Shown here piece after piece: positions 11,676 through 23,118 of a stretch of DNA of 64,000 nt. Position numbers and translations under genes: made by a program. The notes under the pieces were generated by a model. It had not been told where the DNA came from and ran no database searches. It saw only the letters and a list, made by a program, of their open reading frames with translations. Position 1 is the first letter of the stretch; each line of letters opens with the position of its first letter. The stretch lies in NCBI GenBank assembly GCA_036346205.1, contig JARFJB010002140.1:124001-188000 (forward strand), written 5' to 3'. The stretch comes from Vesta saturnalis. Lineage: Eukaryota > Arthropoda > Insecta > Coleoptera > Lampyridae.

Positions 11676-11935
11676 TAAAAGAAACAGATTGTGCTATTTA
11701 TGGGTACAATTAAATATAATGTATAGCATCAAAAACTTTATGTCGACAGTTCTAAGTCTGTAATAAAATGTGAAGGGAGGTTATTAACCGTGAAAAGAAA
11801 TTACTTCACCTTAATAAAATTGTACCAACAAGGAGTTTTATCTATTTACTTCGTTTAGATTCTTTCATAACTTTATATAAGCCAAATTCGATATTCGGGC
11901 CTCTACCGGATGGTCCATTAGTAAAGGAGTTCGGC

Positions 11936-12090
11936 TATATATGAGAAATTACGCATCGCACAGTTGATAGTAAAAGTGACCGAGAGAAATTGCTGGAAAT
12001 TAGTTTCAAGTTCCTACGATCGCGGCAAGGGGGCGTACACCGACACCAAATGAGAAAATTGGCTTTTTCTCCTAAATCGGCATTATCAAG
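11936..12090 (+). promoter_or_regulatory. candidate core promoter and first exon
   Basis: TATATATG at 11936-11943 is followed 26 bases later by CACAGTT, an insect initiator-like site (A at 11962). The predicted 129-base transcript start region contains ATG at 12049 (MRKLAFSPKSALS) and then a good splice donor, AAG|GTATGT, at 12090/12091. No downstream exon could be identified. Chance occurrence in AT-rich DNA is possible. Confidence 0.3.
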
Positions 12091-12522
12091 GTATGTCCAA
12101 AATAGTTTTGTTGTAATCTACATAAGCTTAGAAACATTTTCTTTTCTTAGCATTTTTCTCTATTTTGTTAAATGAGCTGAGGGAAAGAGGTAAATCTTCA
12201 CTTGAAAAATGTAATTATTTCTTTTCAACTCAACGAATTTTAATAAACTAAGAGATGCTTTGGGGTGATTTTAGTAAAATATTAACGCTGTCTATTTAGT
12301 TTTTTATTATAGTTGGTAGGTGGCGTTTTGTTATAAAGCCGTAAAGTTTTGCAATTTTCTCGATAATTTTGAATGTAAGGGTATAATAGAAATTGGTGAA
12401 AACCGCAAGTCGATATATTCTTTCGTTACAAAGATATGAATAAAAAATATATTTTCCAAGTAACAGAATTAGAGAACACGTTTACCTGTCATTAATTATA
12501 AAATGTATTAATTATTAAACTA

Positions 12523-13850
12523 TACCGACTCCCATAAAATTGAAATTTTCGTCAACGATATCTTTCATTAGAACAAATGATTAAAATTTGAAAACAAAAG
12601 AACAAAAACTAAAAATGTTTTTTCAATAATGAGTTGCTCCGCTACGATTTGTAATGCACTCATTTAGACGGCGTGGCATACTATCAATCAAGTGATCTAT
12701 AGCTGTGTATGGTATATAAACCCAAGCTTCTTGAATCCGTAGCCGGAGATCGTGTAAGTTATCTGGAGGGTGTGGTAAATTACTCAGTCGCCTACCGACT
12801 TCATCCCATTCATGTTCAATGGGCGACAAATCAGGCGACCGAGCAGGCCATTAGAGAACGGCAATGTTAGCTTCTTCCAAAAACGTGTTGTAGTGCTTGC
12901 CGTATGAGGGCGTGCATTATCCTATTGGAAAATGGGATTTTCCAGCCCCTGAAGATATGGAAGCGCAACGGGTTCTAGCACATTGGCAATACAACCAGCG
13001 GCGTTTAAGTTGCCATCAATGAAGGCCAAGGGTGATCTGCTACCTTAACATACTGCACCCCATATCATCACTCCTTGTGTGAGGGCTGTGTTGCGTTTCA
13101 CAAAAATGTTGAATTTTACGTTCTCCACGCATCTATCCTACGACCATCGTGAGCCCACAAAAAACCGGGACTCGTCACTAAACACAATTCGATGCCATTC
13201 TTGCGCCCAATTCGCTCTTTCGTTGCTCCATTCTGACGGTGAAGTGGTGTAAGAGGAAGACATAAAACTAGACGACATGTACGCAACCCATAAGACCTTA
13301 TCCGGTGATAAGAGATGACATTGACTTTCTGGGTCCTACACCTCTCATCCAATCATTTGCAATCGATCGAGTTGTTGAAAATCTGCCTCTTGTGACCAAA
13401 AGTCTTAAGTAGCCCTGCGGGGACGTCCAGATCCAGGGCGACGTTGTTGCACCCCTTCCTCGGACCATTTCGACCAACATCTCAATACCGTCGTAACATT
13501 TCGGTTTACAAGACGAGCAATTACTCTTAGCGAATGTCCGGCCTCCCTCATACGTTCAAAATCAGTCAATTGGGAAAAATGTTGATGTTGACGTACTCTT
13601 GGCATTGTTCCCAAGTTCAGAATGCAATTGTGAACAAACCATTTACAAAATTAACAGTTAATTACACACTGATTGATTTATTTCTTCAAATTTATTGTTA
13701 CTAAGTGCAAAGGAAAAACAAAAAAATCTACTAGCTAGATTTTATTCAAATTTTAATCGTTTGTTTGTTCTAAGGAAAGACATCGTTGACGAAAATTTCA
13801 ATAAAATCGTTCAAAAATTCTAAGTGTTGCAATTTTTACGGTAGTCAGTA
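12523..13850 (-). mobile_element. Tc1-like transposon
   Basis: Ends TACCGACT (12523) and TACTGACT (reverse complement at 13850) are bordered by TA duplications at 12521-12522 and 13851-13852. The inverted repeats extend inward over about 100 bp (shared TGAAATTTTCGTCAACGAT, then TTAGAACAAA); the left one carries an internal deletion of about 30 bp relative to the right. Total length 1328 bp, normal for Tc1-like elements. Confidence 0.85.
12623..13614 (-). pseudogene. Tc1-like transposase, decayed
   Basis: Starts at 13614 (MGTMPRVRQHQHFSQ). The amino end (13614-13405) is a helix-turn-helix domain closing with the GRPRR motif that binds DNA between the two HTHs. The catalytic part is split over several frames: DNARPHT (second Asp) near 12920, just after a stop codon, and SPIEHEWDEVGR (catalytic Glu) at about 12825, in the final frame 12829-12623. 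Frameshifts occur near 13415, 13300 and 12850. About 330 residues in total, as in the family. Confidence 0.8.
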
Positions 13851-13852
13851 TA

Positions 13853-14544
13853 TTAAAACAATAAATTTAACATATTAAACGTCCCCTGATGGGTGTTTCT
13901 TTAATTTAGAGCGGATAATAAAATCTATTTTTTTAATTATTATGTTGCATTTCAAATTTCTCTTTTATAATCTCTGTGGCCCTAAAAGAACCGAATTCTG
14001 GAGAACCCTCCGTATCGCCACGGCACTGTTTGGTTTATTCGCCACCGGTTGTTCCCTCTCTAGATATAACTGTAAAATATAAATTAACAACAGGTGTAAT
14101 TTTCTTAATTGCAAAAATATTAATTATACCAGCAGCGGTCTGTTATGTGTAGTGCGGTTTTGGTGAGGTGAACCAGGGGTATACAGGTGGATGTACCATA
14201 TGAGTAAATTCAGTATTATTTTATTTAGTTACAAAACCATGTGTTTCGAAAATTTTGTAACTTGAAGAGGGTTATTTTTACGTAAGGGGTTGATCGTAAA
14301 GGCTGTCTAGATGCGTTATAGATAGATGGTAGGTGGTTTCATGATTCTCAATCGGTATAAGGAGCGAGGGAGACGATTGGTAATTATTTTCAGAGGATTT
14401 AAATTTAATAATACGAGGCAAAGCCTCCGAAAAATTAAGTACAACGTACTATAGATACGTTTATACAACGAACTCGTTGCTAGAAGAAGCCAAGAACGTT
14501 ATATATAAAGGTGCCTGCGATAAGAGTGGTTGTAGGTACTGGAG
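13853..14544. other. no recognised gene
   Basis: A short stretch richer in G and C (about 13975-14090) interrupts AT-rich DNA, but none of its frames resembles a known protein. Confidence 0.4.
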
Positions 14545-14676
14545 ATGAATAAATGCAGATTGTGTAGGTTGGTGGGTGCTGATGGATGTTTATTTGTTAG
14601 GGACGTGTATGTATATGAAGTTAATGGTCTAATGATACTGATCGGGATGCTGGAGGTAAATCAGGTATATGTATAA
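14545..14676 (+). CDS. short frame with a CRLC motif behind a TATA box; possible ZAD-like start
   Basis: TATATATAAAGG at about 14500 is followed by an ATG at 14545. The 43-codon frame begins MNKCRLCRLVGADG, which resembles the first Cys pair (CRLC) of insect ZAD zinc-finger proteins. It could leave the exon at AG|GTATAT near 14664 before its stop. No second Cys pair or C2H2 fingers are seen, so this is only a hint. Confidence 0.22.
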   Translation: MNKCRLCRLVGADGCLFVRDVYVYEVNGLMILIGMLEVNQVYV

Positions 14677-14945
14677 ATGTAACAATTGTGAGCAGATAAA
14701 TAAGTAAATGTTTGTATCCGGGCTGGTAAAATGAATGAAAATAAGTAAATAAGAGTAATAATTGAGAGGATGTTTAGGTCGGGTCTGGTAAATAAGTAAA
14801 AGTAACTACGAATAAGTGCAAGTCTGTATCTGGTCAGGTATATATAAATAAGAGTGTATCTGGTCTGGTAAATAAGAGAGAATAGGTAAATAAATGGTTT
14901 GGGATGGTAGGTGGTCTGGTATATATAGGGGAAATCTGGAGAGTG
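14640..14945. repeat. degenerate minisatellite, unit about 17-20 bp (GGTCTGGTAAATAAGTA-like)
   Basis: Motifs GGTCTGGTA, AAATAAG and GTATATAT recur at irregular spacing about ten times. Frames through it yield Tyr/Leu/Ile-rich repeats only. Confidence 0.6.
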
Positions 14946-15205
14946 GGAAACGGAATGGCAACTGATAACATTTTTAAACAATGATAATGCAGTTGTGGAA
15001 GTAACTAGGAAATAAGGTTGGAATTTTATGTAAGGATTTTCGGGATCATTACAACACTTATTTCACTAATCCCCAAACATTCGGCAGTACCCTATATAAT
15101 TTGATTAAGAATAATTGCGTTTATGCCACTTTTATTTTCCGCTTTCTTTTTTTTTACCTTTAGACTGTTCTGTTTAAACTCGGCAGAGAGGCTGCTAGAT
15201 TATAC

Positions 15206-15272
<67 letters not shown>
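15206..15272. repeat. (TA)n microsatellite at the left edge of the Penelope-like pair
   Basis: Uninterrupted TA of about 66 bp passes directly into TAATGTGAGATATTTTGGG, the terminal sequence of the element. Confidence 0.95.
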
Positions 15273-15274
<2 letters not shown>

Positions 15275-15319
15275 GTGAGATATTTTGGGCAAAGGGCACT
15301 AGGATAAAGTAATCACAAC

Positions 15320-15378
15320 ACTAACGTTTTATTCAAATATATTTCAACAGAAACTCTGTCGTCATCAGTGAAACTAGT
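15320..15378 (-). ncRNA. hammerhead-ribozyme-like motif in PLE terminal repeat
   Basis: On the minus strand: CTGATGA, a stem II ACAGA/TCTGT with GTT loop, then GAAA, a very short A/T stem III, and flanking strands ACTAG...TTTCA and TGAA...TTAGT able to form stem I with an internal loop. This is the order of a type I minimal hammerhead as known from PLE pLTRs. One extra C after CTGATGA must bulge, so activity is uncertain. Confidence 0.45.
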
Positions 15379-15667
15379 AATAAAAATAAAAACAATAATA
15401 TTGGGTTACAATATAAAATACACATACCGTTGTTTAAAGTGATCCTGGTAGTTATATAATTCAAAGTAATAACTATGATGGTTTTGGGAAATAATAGATG
15501 TTTTTATATAATATAAATGTAAGTATTTAATAATTTGAAAATTGGAAATTTGATTAGTCAGAATTGATATAAAGTAACTAGATAATTTTATGTAAATTTG
15601 CAACTAAGGTAAAATATATATTAATAATTTTATCTAAAAAATTTTTTGAATTTAAAATTTAAAATTT

Positions 15668-18133
15668 TCAATTTTGGTTGCTTAAAATTAGCCAAGAATA
15701 TATGTTACTAATTTTGTCAATGTCTTTTTTTGTGTTTAAACTGTTTTCATTATTCTTGAAAATATGTACCAATTCCAGTATTTCTCTTTTCTTCTTATTC
15801 TTTTCATTTGCCAAAACTTCTATATTAGGATAGTCTATTATATGTCCTGTAGTTTGTACATGTTGAGAAACACCGCAAGCATTAGGTTTAACTCTACAAT
15901 CACTTTTATATTGGTTTATTCTAAGTCTTAGAATTTGTGATGTCTGGCCAATGAAAGTCTTATGGCAAGTTGTACATTTTAATTTATAAACTACGTCACT
16001 CCATTCAGTTGGTTGCTTCTTCAATCTTGTTTTTGAAAAGAATTTTGATATTAAATTTGTGCTTTTGATATTAATGTGACTGGTTCATCTCTGCTTAATA
16101 ATGTTTTTAGTTTAGGAAATATTATATGATTATATTCAATAGGTGTATATAGTCTATTTGTGTTATCAATCCTTGGTGCTAGTTGATTGTCATTATTTAG
16201 TGGAGTGCTAAATAATAATTTATTTAAAAGCTTAGTAGGGTTACCATTTTCACTTAAAATATTTTTAAGTATAAGAAGATTTTATTTATTAAAGAATTGT
16301 GACAAATTTTATTATTCTATATTTAAGGCAATTGACTAAATTTATTTTATATTTGAATTCGTGATAAGATGCAAAATTTATATATCTGTTTGAAGAAGAA
16401 GGTTTTCTATACCAGTCCAGAATTATTTTATTGTTAAGACTTCTAATAACTAAAGTGTCAAGAAATGGTACACTATTGAAGGTGTCTTCTTTTGGAAAGT
16501 GAATTGAATATTCGGTGGTAGTTATTTAATAATAATAAAGTATTATTTATTTCTGATGTTGGAAGAGCACAAATGATATCATCTACATATTGATATAAAA
16601 TGGTAATTGAAAATTTAAGGTTGGTATAACTGATTTGAGGAGTGTATTAACCATTATATCTGCAATTATAGGGCTAATGTTAGAACCCATCGGTAGTCCG
16701 AAGATTTGTTTGAAGTATTTGTTGTTATAAGTAAAATAGTTGGATGATAATATATATTCTAATAAAGTTTCAAAGGTAATTTTATCTATATTTGTATTAA
16801 CATTTATTAAATTCCAGTTGTCCATTATTACTTCTTTTGCTAAATTTGTTGGAATGTTGGTAAATAATGATATGACATCAAAAGATACTATTGTAAAATT
16901 ATCAGGTAATTGAAATTCATTTAGGGCATTTGCAAATTCAAAACTATCATATATTCGGTAAATATTATATTCTTTAAAAGAAGTTGTTAATAATTTTGTG
17001 AGAAATATTGAAAGTTTCTGATTAGGTGCATTAATAGTTGATACTATCGGTCTTAGTGGACAATTTGTTTTATGATGCTTAGGTACAGCATGAAATATTG
17101 GACAAGATGGATTTTTTGTAATTAATAATTTACCTTCATTTGAATTAATGTAGTCCTTTATTTTTAGTATTTGAATTAATTCATTGTGTCTTCTTTCATA
17201 TAATTTAGTAGGATCTCTGGTTAATAATTGATAAGTATTTTCATCTTCAAGAAGAGTTTTGACTTTTGTGTGATAATCATCTTCGTCAATAGTTACTGTA
17301 ACATTTCCTTTGTCAGATTTTAAAATTAATATTCTATTATTTTTAAGTAATTAATTGTTTCTCTTTTCCAATTGTTTAATTGATTGCAATTTCATTGCTT
17401 CCATTCATAAAATTAGTGATTACATTAGTTATTTGATTACGTAGTAAATCTTTATGATTTAAATTTATATTATCTAGTAAATATTCTACTTCTGCTATTG
17501 TTTTAGGTATATTTAGAGTTTTATTGGTCATAGGTAAAGCAAAGTTAGGACCAAGAGCCAAAAATTTTTAACATTAATGGGAATATCATATGATGATTTA
17601 TTTGAAAACCATTTTGGACATTTATTTTAAATTTATTTGATTCTTTTTCAGCCAATATTTTGTATTTTTTATATTGCTTGTTTTAATTTTAATAAAATAT
17701 TTGTGATATCTATTAGTTTGATTATGATAGTAACTATTAAAGTCATTCAATTTAATATTCCTCTCAAGTGAATGATTAGTTGTTCTTTTTCATTTCTTGA
17801 TCTTCTTAATTCATAATGGGCATTATTGATACTTAATTTCAGGATTGTTTTTACTACGTATCTATTTAAATTGTAGATTTTGTTATGTGAATTATTATAC
17901 TGTAACATGAGGTTAGTGCAACTTCTAATGTTATTTGATATAAACGAAGGAGTTATATGATTGTTTTTACATCTATGTAGAAAGGTTATTTTATTTTCAT
18001 TTCTTGCAATGCGACCATCTAATGTATCCCAATATTTAAGTTGTTTTGTTGTTTCTATTCCGTAATTATGTCTTATTCGTTGGAAAAAACCATTGCCATG
18101 TTGAATATTTATTGTAGAGACATTTCGTGCCAT
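15668..18133 (-). pseudogene. Penelope-like reverse transcriptase with GIY-YIG endonuclease, copy 1
   Basis: Start MARNVSTINIQHGNGF at 18133; the protein would be about 820 residues. Amino frame 18133-17747; linker 17561-17376; RT segment with QIFGLPMGSNISP at 16825-16583; the GIY-YIG-type nuclease frame 16024-15668 with VVYKLKC...FIGQTSQ and a Cys/His set. PLEs use such a nuclease to nick target DNA and the RT for target-primed copying. The YVDD box lies just after a one-base T-run deletion (about 16597) that copy 2 does not have. Other frameshifts separate the frames. Confidence 0.85.
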
Positions 18134-18140
18134 AATTTAT

Positions 18141-18440
18141 AATGTGAGATATTTTGGGCAAAGGGGCACTAGGATAAAGTAATCACAACACTAACGTTTT
18201 ATTCAAATATATTTCAACAGAAACTCTGTCGTCATCAGTGAAACTAGTAATAAAAATAAAAACAATAATATTGGGTTACAATATAAAATACACATACCGT
18301 TGTTTAAAGTGATCCTGGTAGTTATATAATTCAAAGTAATAATTATGATGGTTTTGGGAAATAATAGATGTTTTTATATAATATAAATATAAGTATTTAA
18401 TAATTTGAAAATTGGAAATTTGATTAGTCAGAATTGATAT
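18141..18440 (-). repeat. PLE terminal repeat (5' copy of element 1)
   Basis: Direct repeat of 15273-15579, differing at a few positions (one extra G in the CAAAGGGGC run, A for C and A for G substitutions). Carries the hammerhead-like motif at 18190-18248. Confidence 0.85.
18190..18248 (-). ncRNA. hammerhead-ribozyme-like motif, second copy
   Basis: Identical in sequence to the motif at 15320-15378. Confidence 0.45.
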
Positions 18441-20728
18441 ATAACTCCTTCGTTTATATCAAATAACATTAGAATTTGCACTAACCTCATGTTACAGTAT
18501 AATAATTCACATAACAAAATCTACAATTTAAATAGATATGTAGTAAAAACAATCCTGAAATTAAGTATCAATAATGCCCATTATGAATTAAGAAGATCAA
18601 GAAATGAAAAGAACAACTAATCATTCACTTGAGAGGAATATTAAATTCGAATGACTTTAATAGTTACTATCATAATCAAACTAATAGATATCACAAATAT
18701 TTTATTAAAATTAAAACAAGCAATATAAAAAATACAAAATATTGGCTGAAAAGAATCAAATAAATTTAAAATAAATGTCCAAAAATGGTTTTCAAATAAA
18801 TCATCATATGATATTCCCATTAATGTTAAAAAATTTTTGGCTCTTGGTCCTAACTTTGCTTTACCTATGACCAATAAAACTATAAATATACCTAAAACAA
18901 TAGCAGAAGTAGAATATTTACTAGATAATATAAATTTAAATCATAAAGATTTACTACGTAATCAAATAACTAATGTAATCACTAATTTTATGAATGGAAG
19001 CAATGAAAATTGCAATCAATTAAACAATTGGAAAAGAGAAACAATTAATTACTTAAAAAATAATAGAATATTAATTTTAAAATCTGACAAAGGAAATGTT
19101 ACAGTAGCTATTGACGAAGATGATTATCACACAAAAGTCAAAACTCTTCTTGAAGATGAAAATACTTATCAATTATTAACCAGAGATCCTACTAAATTAT
19201 ATGAAAGAAGACACAATGAATTAATTCAAATACTAAAATAAAGGACTACATTAATTCAAATGAAGGTAAATTACTAATTACAAAATCCATCTTGTCCAAT
19301 ATTTCATGCTGTACCTAAGCATCATAAAACAAATTGTCCACTAAGACCGATAGTATCAACTATTAATGCACCTAATCAGAAACTTTCAATATTTCTCACA
19401 AAATTATTAACAACTTCTTTTAAAGAATATAATATTTACCGAATATATGATAGTTTTGAATTTGCAAATGCCCTAAATGAATTTCAATTACCTGATAATT
19501 TTACAATAGTATCTTTTGATGTCATATCATTATTTACCAACATTCCAACAAATTTAGCAAAAGAAGTAATAATGGACAACTGAATTTAATAAATGTTAAT
19601 ACAAATATAGATAAAATTACCTTTGAAACTTTATTAGAATATATATTATCATCCAACTATTTTACTTATAACAACAAATACTTCAAACAAATCTTCGGAC
19701 TACCGATGGGTTCTAACATTAGCCCTATAATTGCAGATATAATGGTTAATACACTCCTCAAATCAGTTATACCAACCTTAAATTTTCAATTACCATTTTT
19801 ATATCAATATGTAGATGATATCATTTGTGCTCTTCCAACATCAGAAATAAATAATACTTTATTATTATTAAATAACTACCACCCGAATATTCAATTCACT
19901 TTCCAAAAAGAAGACACCTTCAATAGTGTACCATTTCTTGACACTTTAGTTATTAGAAGTCTTAACAATAAAATAATTCTGGACTGGTATAGAAAACCTT
20001 CTTCTTCAAACAGATATATAAATTTTGCATCTTATCACGAATTCAAATATAAAATAAATTTAGTCAATTGCCTTAAATATAGAATAATAAAAATTTGTCA
20101 CAATTCTTTAATAAATAAAAATCTTCTTATACTTAAAAATATTTTAAGTGAAAATGGTTACCCTACTAAGCTTTTAAATAAATTATTATTTAGCACTCCA
20201 CTAAATAATGACAATCAACTAGCACCAAGGATTGATAACACAAATAGACTATATATACCTATTGAATATAATCATATAATATTTCCTAAACTAAAAACAT
20301 TATTAAGCATAGATGAACCAGTCACATTAATATCAAAAGCACAAATTTAATATCAAAATTTTTTCAAAAACAAGATTGAAGAAGCAACCAACTGAATGGA
20401 GTGACGTAGTTTATAAATTAAAATGTACAACTTGCCATAAGACTTACATTGGCCAGACATCACAAATTCTAAAACTTAGAATAAACCAACATAAAAGTGA
20501 TTGTAGAGTTAAACCTAATGCTTGCGGTGTTTCTCAACATGTACAAACTACAGGACATATAATAGACTATCCTAATATAGAAGTTTTGGCAAATGAAAAG
20601 AATAAGAAGAAAAGAGAAATACTGAATTGGTACATATTTTCAAGAATAATGAAAACAGTTTAAACACAAAAAGACATTGACAAAATTAGTAACATATATT
20701 CTTGGCTAATTTTAAGCAACCAAAATTG
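18441..20728 (+). pseudogene. Penelope-like reverse transcriptase with GIY-YIG endonuclease, copy 2
   Basis: Frames 18837-19241, 19706-20350 and 20376-20663. The middle frame holds MGSNISPIIADI and the catalytic YVDDI box and continues through the thumb; the last frame holds VVYKLKC..C..TYIGQTSQ, the GIY-YIG core. One-base deletions relative to copy 1 lie at about 18612 (A run) and 19577 (CTGGA to CTGA); frameshifts also near 19240 and 20640. Amino-terminal sequence is missing through truncation. Confidence 0.85.
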
Positions 20729-20824
20729 AAAATTTTAAATTTTAAATTCAAAAATTTTTAGATAAAATTATTAATATATATTTTACCTTAGTTGCAAATT
20801 TACATAAAATTATCTAGTTACTTT

Positions 20825-21130
20825 ATATCAATTCTGACTAATCAAATTTCCAATTTTCAAATTATTAAATACTTACATTTATATTATATAAAAACATCTA
20901 TTATTTCCCAAAACCATCATAGTTATTACTTTGAATTATATAACTACCAGGATCACTTTAAACAACGGTATGTGTATTTTATATTGTAACCCAATATTAT
21001 TGTTTTTATTTTTATTACTAGTTTCACTGATGACGACAGAGTTTCTGTTGAAATATATTTGAATAAAACGTTAGTGTTGTGATTACTTTATCCTAGTGCC
21101 CTTTGCCCAAAATATCTCACATTATAAATT
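20825..21130 (+). repeat. PLE terminal repeat (3' copy of element 2)
   Basis: Reverse complement of 15273-15579, almost without change. Confidence 0.85.
21017..21075 (+). ncRNA. hammerhead-ribozyme-like motif, third copy
   Basis: CTGATGA at 21027-21033, stem II arms at 21036-21040 and 21044-21048, GAAA at 21050-21053, predicted cleavage after TATATT near 21059; stem I arms ACTAG (21017) and TTAGT (21071-21075). C34-equivalent at 21034 is unpaired or pairs with the G of GAAA. Confidence 0.45.
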
Positions 21131-21148
21131 ATGGCACGAAATGTCTCT

Positions 21149-21151
<3 letters not shown>

Positions 21152-21237
<86 letters not shown>
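21152..21237. repeat. (TA)n microsatellite at the right edge of the Penelope-like pair
   Basis: About 86 bp of pure TA. With 15206-15272 it brackets the entire 5.9 kb PLE compound. Confidence 0.95.
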
Positions 21238-21239
<2 letters not shown>

Positions 21240-21917
21240 GTTCGAACGAATATATTTTAAGATAATATTTTTACATTTAGGTATGTTATTTAGGCAATTG
21301 CTTAATGTTATGACGTAGTGAGAATTGGTCAAGTTTGCCTGTTTGGACTATTTACTAGCAAATGAAACAATTTGTTACAATTCTTTTTTTGTAATACATT
21401 CAGAAAGAATCGATCTACCCAGTTTTCGAATTTTATTGATTTACATTGTAAAATAAAATATTTATGAAGGTTTAAAGTCGAACGTGTTGAAGAATGATAC
21501 GATTTATGGTACCATTTTGTAAATAAAATTGAACAGTTTTAAAACTATGCCAACTAAACACTTAGGGCCGGTTTTTCATTGTACGGTTAACTGTAAATAT
21601 TCTCGGTCATCGTAGTTTTTTTCGAGTACGGGTTTTTCAGTATTTCGTCAAATTTAAATCATGGTTAAACTGATTCAAAATGTATTCGGGATCGTGGAGA
21701 TCGGTTAACCACAATTTTAGATTACGATTCTGCGCTTAATTAATCGTCGTTCTCTTTGTAATCTTACTTTCCCAGCATTTGCTCCTTGTTCGTGTTCTTG
21801 GTTTTATAAAATGTATGTAGTTTGTCTGTCAAAGTGGATAATTTTTAGTTTTATTGTGGACAATTTTTACTTTCATTGTGAATAATTAGGTTTACTTGTA
21901 TATAATTATTTTAGTGT

Positions 21918-23098
21918 GCGCGCCAAAAACTTCACCACTAAAGAGGCTTGTTGATTTGGTGAATGAAGATCGAACAATTTTAGAATCCAAGCAGACTGGT
22001 GTGGTGAACCACAAACAAAAAAATAATGCCTGGACTGAATTAGAGTTAAAATTCAATGCAGTCTCAACCGACACTACGCATCGATCCTAAAAGAAAAGTG
22101 GACGAACATAAAGCGGCCTGCAGTTAAGAATCATGCCGCAGACAAAACGCATCAAAGGGGAACAGGAGGAGCGCCTGTACAAGTACCGAAAAAGACCCCG
22201 GTAGATGCCATTGTCAACGACATCTTAGGAGAGCGGTTGATAGGACTACCGTCAGAATGCGCTAATGATTTTCACGTAAACCGTGAGTATTTATTCGTAG
22301 TGAAGTACGAAATGATAATAAAATGTTATAATTATTTACAGTTGATGAAACCTGCACATACCAAACTGTGGTGGCCAACAGTGTGTAAATATCAATAGAC
22401 ACCGAATGTAAACTGCATTTATCGTATCAACAATACATAATATTTTTTACACTTTATAATTGTGGTAGGCAACAACATCAGCATGTTGAAAAATTCAGAT
22501 GGAGGTGCAGGGAATTACAATGGCACTAGTAGTATGCTATTTATTTTAAATTTATAAGAATTACTACTTTTATACAAGTTTAAAACCACTATCCTGTGGA
22601 AGTGCAACTCCACGCTTTTCAGTTGCAACTTTGCAAGGTATTCTCACAGTTATGCAAAATTATTGAGATAATATTAATTACTTTTTTTTAAATGTAGTGG
22701 ACTGGTCGGATTAAACTCCGCAGATGCTAAAAGCAACACCTGCAAAAGCACTGAGGACATCCTCCAAGAAGCGTAAGACTGAAAAATTACAAATCTAACA
22801 AACTTCAAAAAATATTTAATGATTTCATGGATATTCTATATTCAGGAGCAACCACAGGGATGTTGAAAAATGAAAAGTGGTGCAATTTATCAGATACAAA
22901 AAATGAAGTTACCCTTTTGAAATTAAATATGAAGAGGGAAAAGGAACGTAACGAGCATCTTCACGAGGCCAGTATAAGGCATGCTCAGGAACTACATGAG
23001 CAAATGTTGCGACATTGAGAGGAAGAGCAGGAGTTAAAAATTGAACAAATGCCTGCACAACATAAAATAAAATTACAGCTGGTGCAGAAACATCTTTA
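21918..23098 (+). pseudogene. Harbinger Myb/SANT-like DNA-binding protein, copy 1
   Basis: Exon-like frame 21918-22088 encodes a SPLKRLVDLVNEDRTILES... helical segment; a stop at 22088 (TCCTAA) interrupts before LKEKWTNIKR, the last helix of a Myb/SANT-like domain (about 22095). Further coding continues to a DIL..ERLIGLPSE segment, and the carboxy end (22827-23098) is a charged coiled-coil (MKREKERNEHLHE...EEEQELKIEQ). A TGA at 23016 replaces the Arg codon found in copy 2. The protein would bind the element's ends and bring in the transposase. Confidence 0.7.
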
Positions 23099-23118
23099 AG
23101 TAGTTATTTTATTTTTAT

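Larger units (their letters stand above)
15273..18440 (-). mobile_element. Penelope-like element copy 1 with two direct terminal repeats
   Basis: Minus-strand order is terminal repeat (18440-18141), ORF (18133-15668), 3' region and a second terminal repeat (about 15579-15273). The repeats are direct and nearly identical, as in PLE pLTRs. It ends in (TA)n at 15272. Its 5' repeat is abruptly joined at 18440/18441 to copy 2 in the opposite orientation. Confidence 0.85.
18441..21151 (+). mobile_element. Penelope-like element copy 2, 5'-truncated and inverted
   Basis: Begins inside the ORF (the segment encoding ...TPSFISNNIR) and is nearly identical to copy 1 read on the other strand. After the 3' terminal repeat (20825-21130) it continues for about 20 bp into the start of the ORF (ATGGCACGAAATGTCTC), so a tandem unit boundary is preserved, and then stops in (TA)n. 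PLE insertions typically carry such partial inverted or tandem pieces. Confidence 0.85.

Noticed and set aside
13975..14095. Histone-like or rRNA-like fragment suspected from the G/C-richer stretch
   Set aside because: No frame or core sequence of histones or rRNA could be matched.
14640..14981. 106-codon minus-strand Tyr/Leu-rich frame
   Set aside because: It follows a degenerate minisatellite; no domain.
18141..18440. Ordinary LTR of a retrovirus-like element
   Set aside because: The ORF between the repeats has a Penelope-type RT with GIY-YIG nuclease and the repeats carry hammerhead-like cores, so they are PLE terminal repeats.
21103..21332. Ile-Tyr repeat frames at 21.1 kb, 43.6 kb and 44.5 kb
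   Set aside because: These are (TA)n translated.
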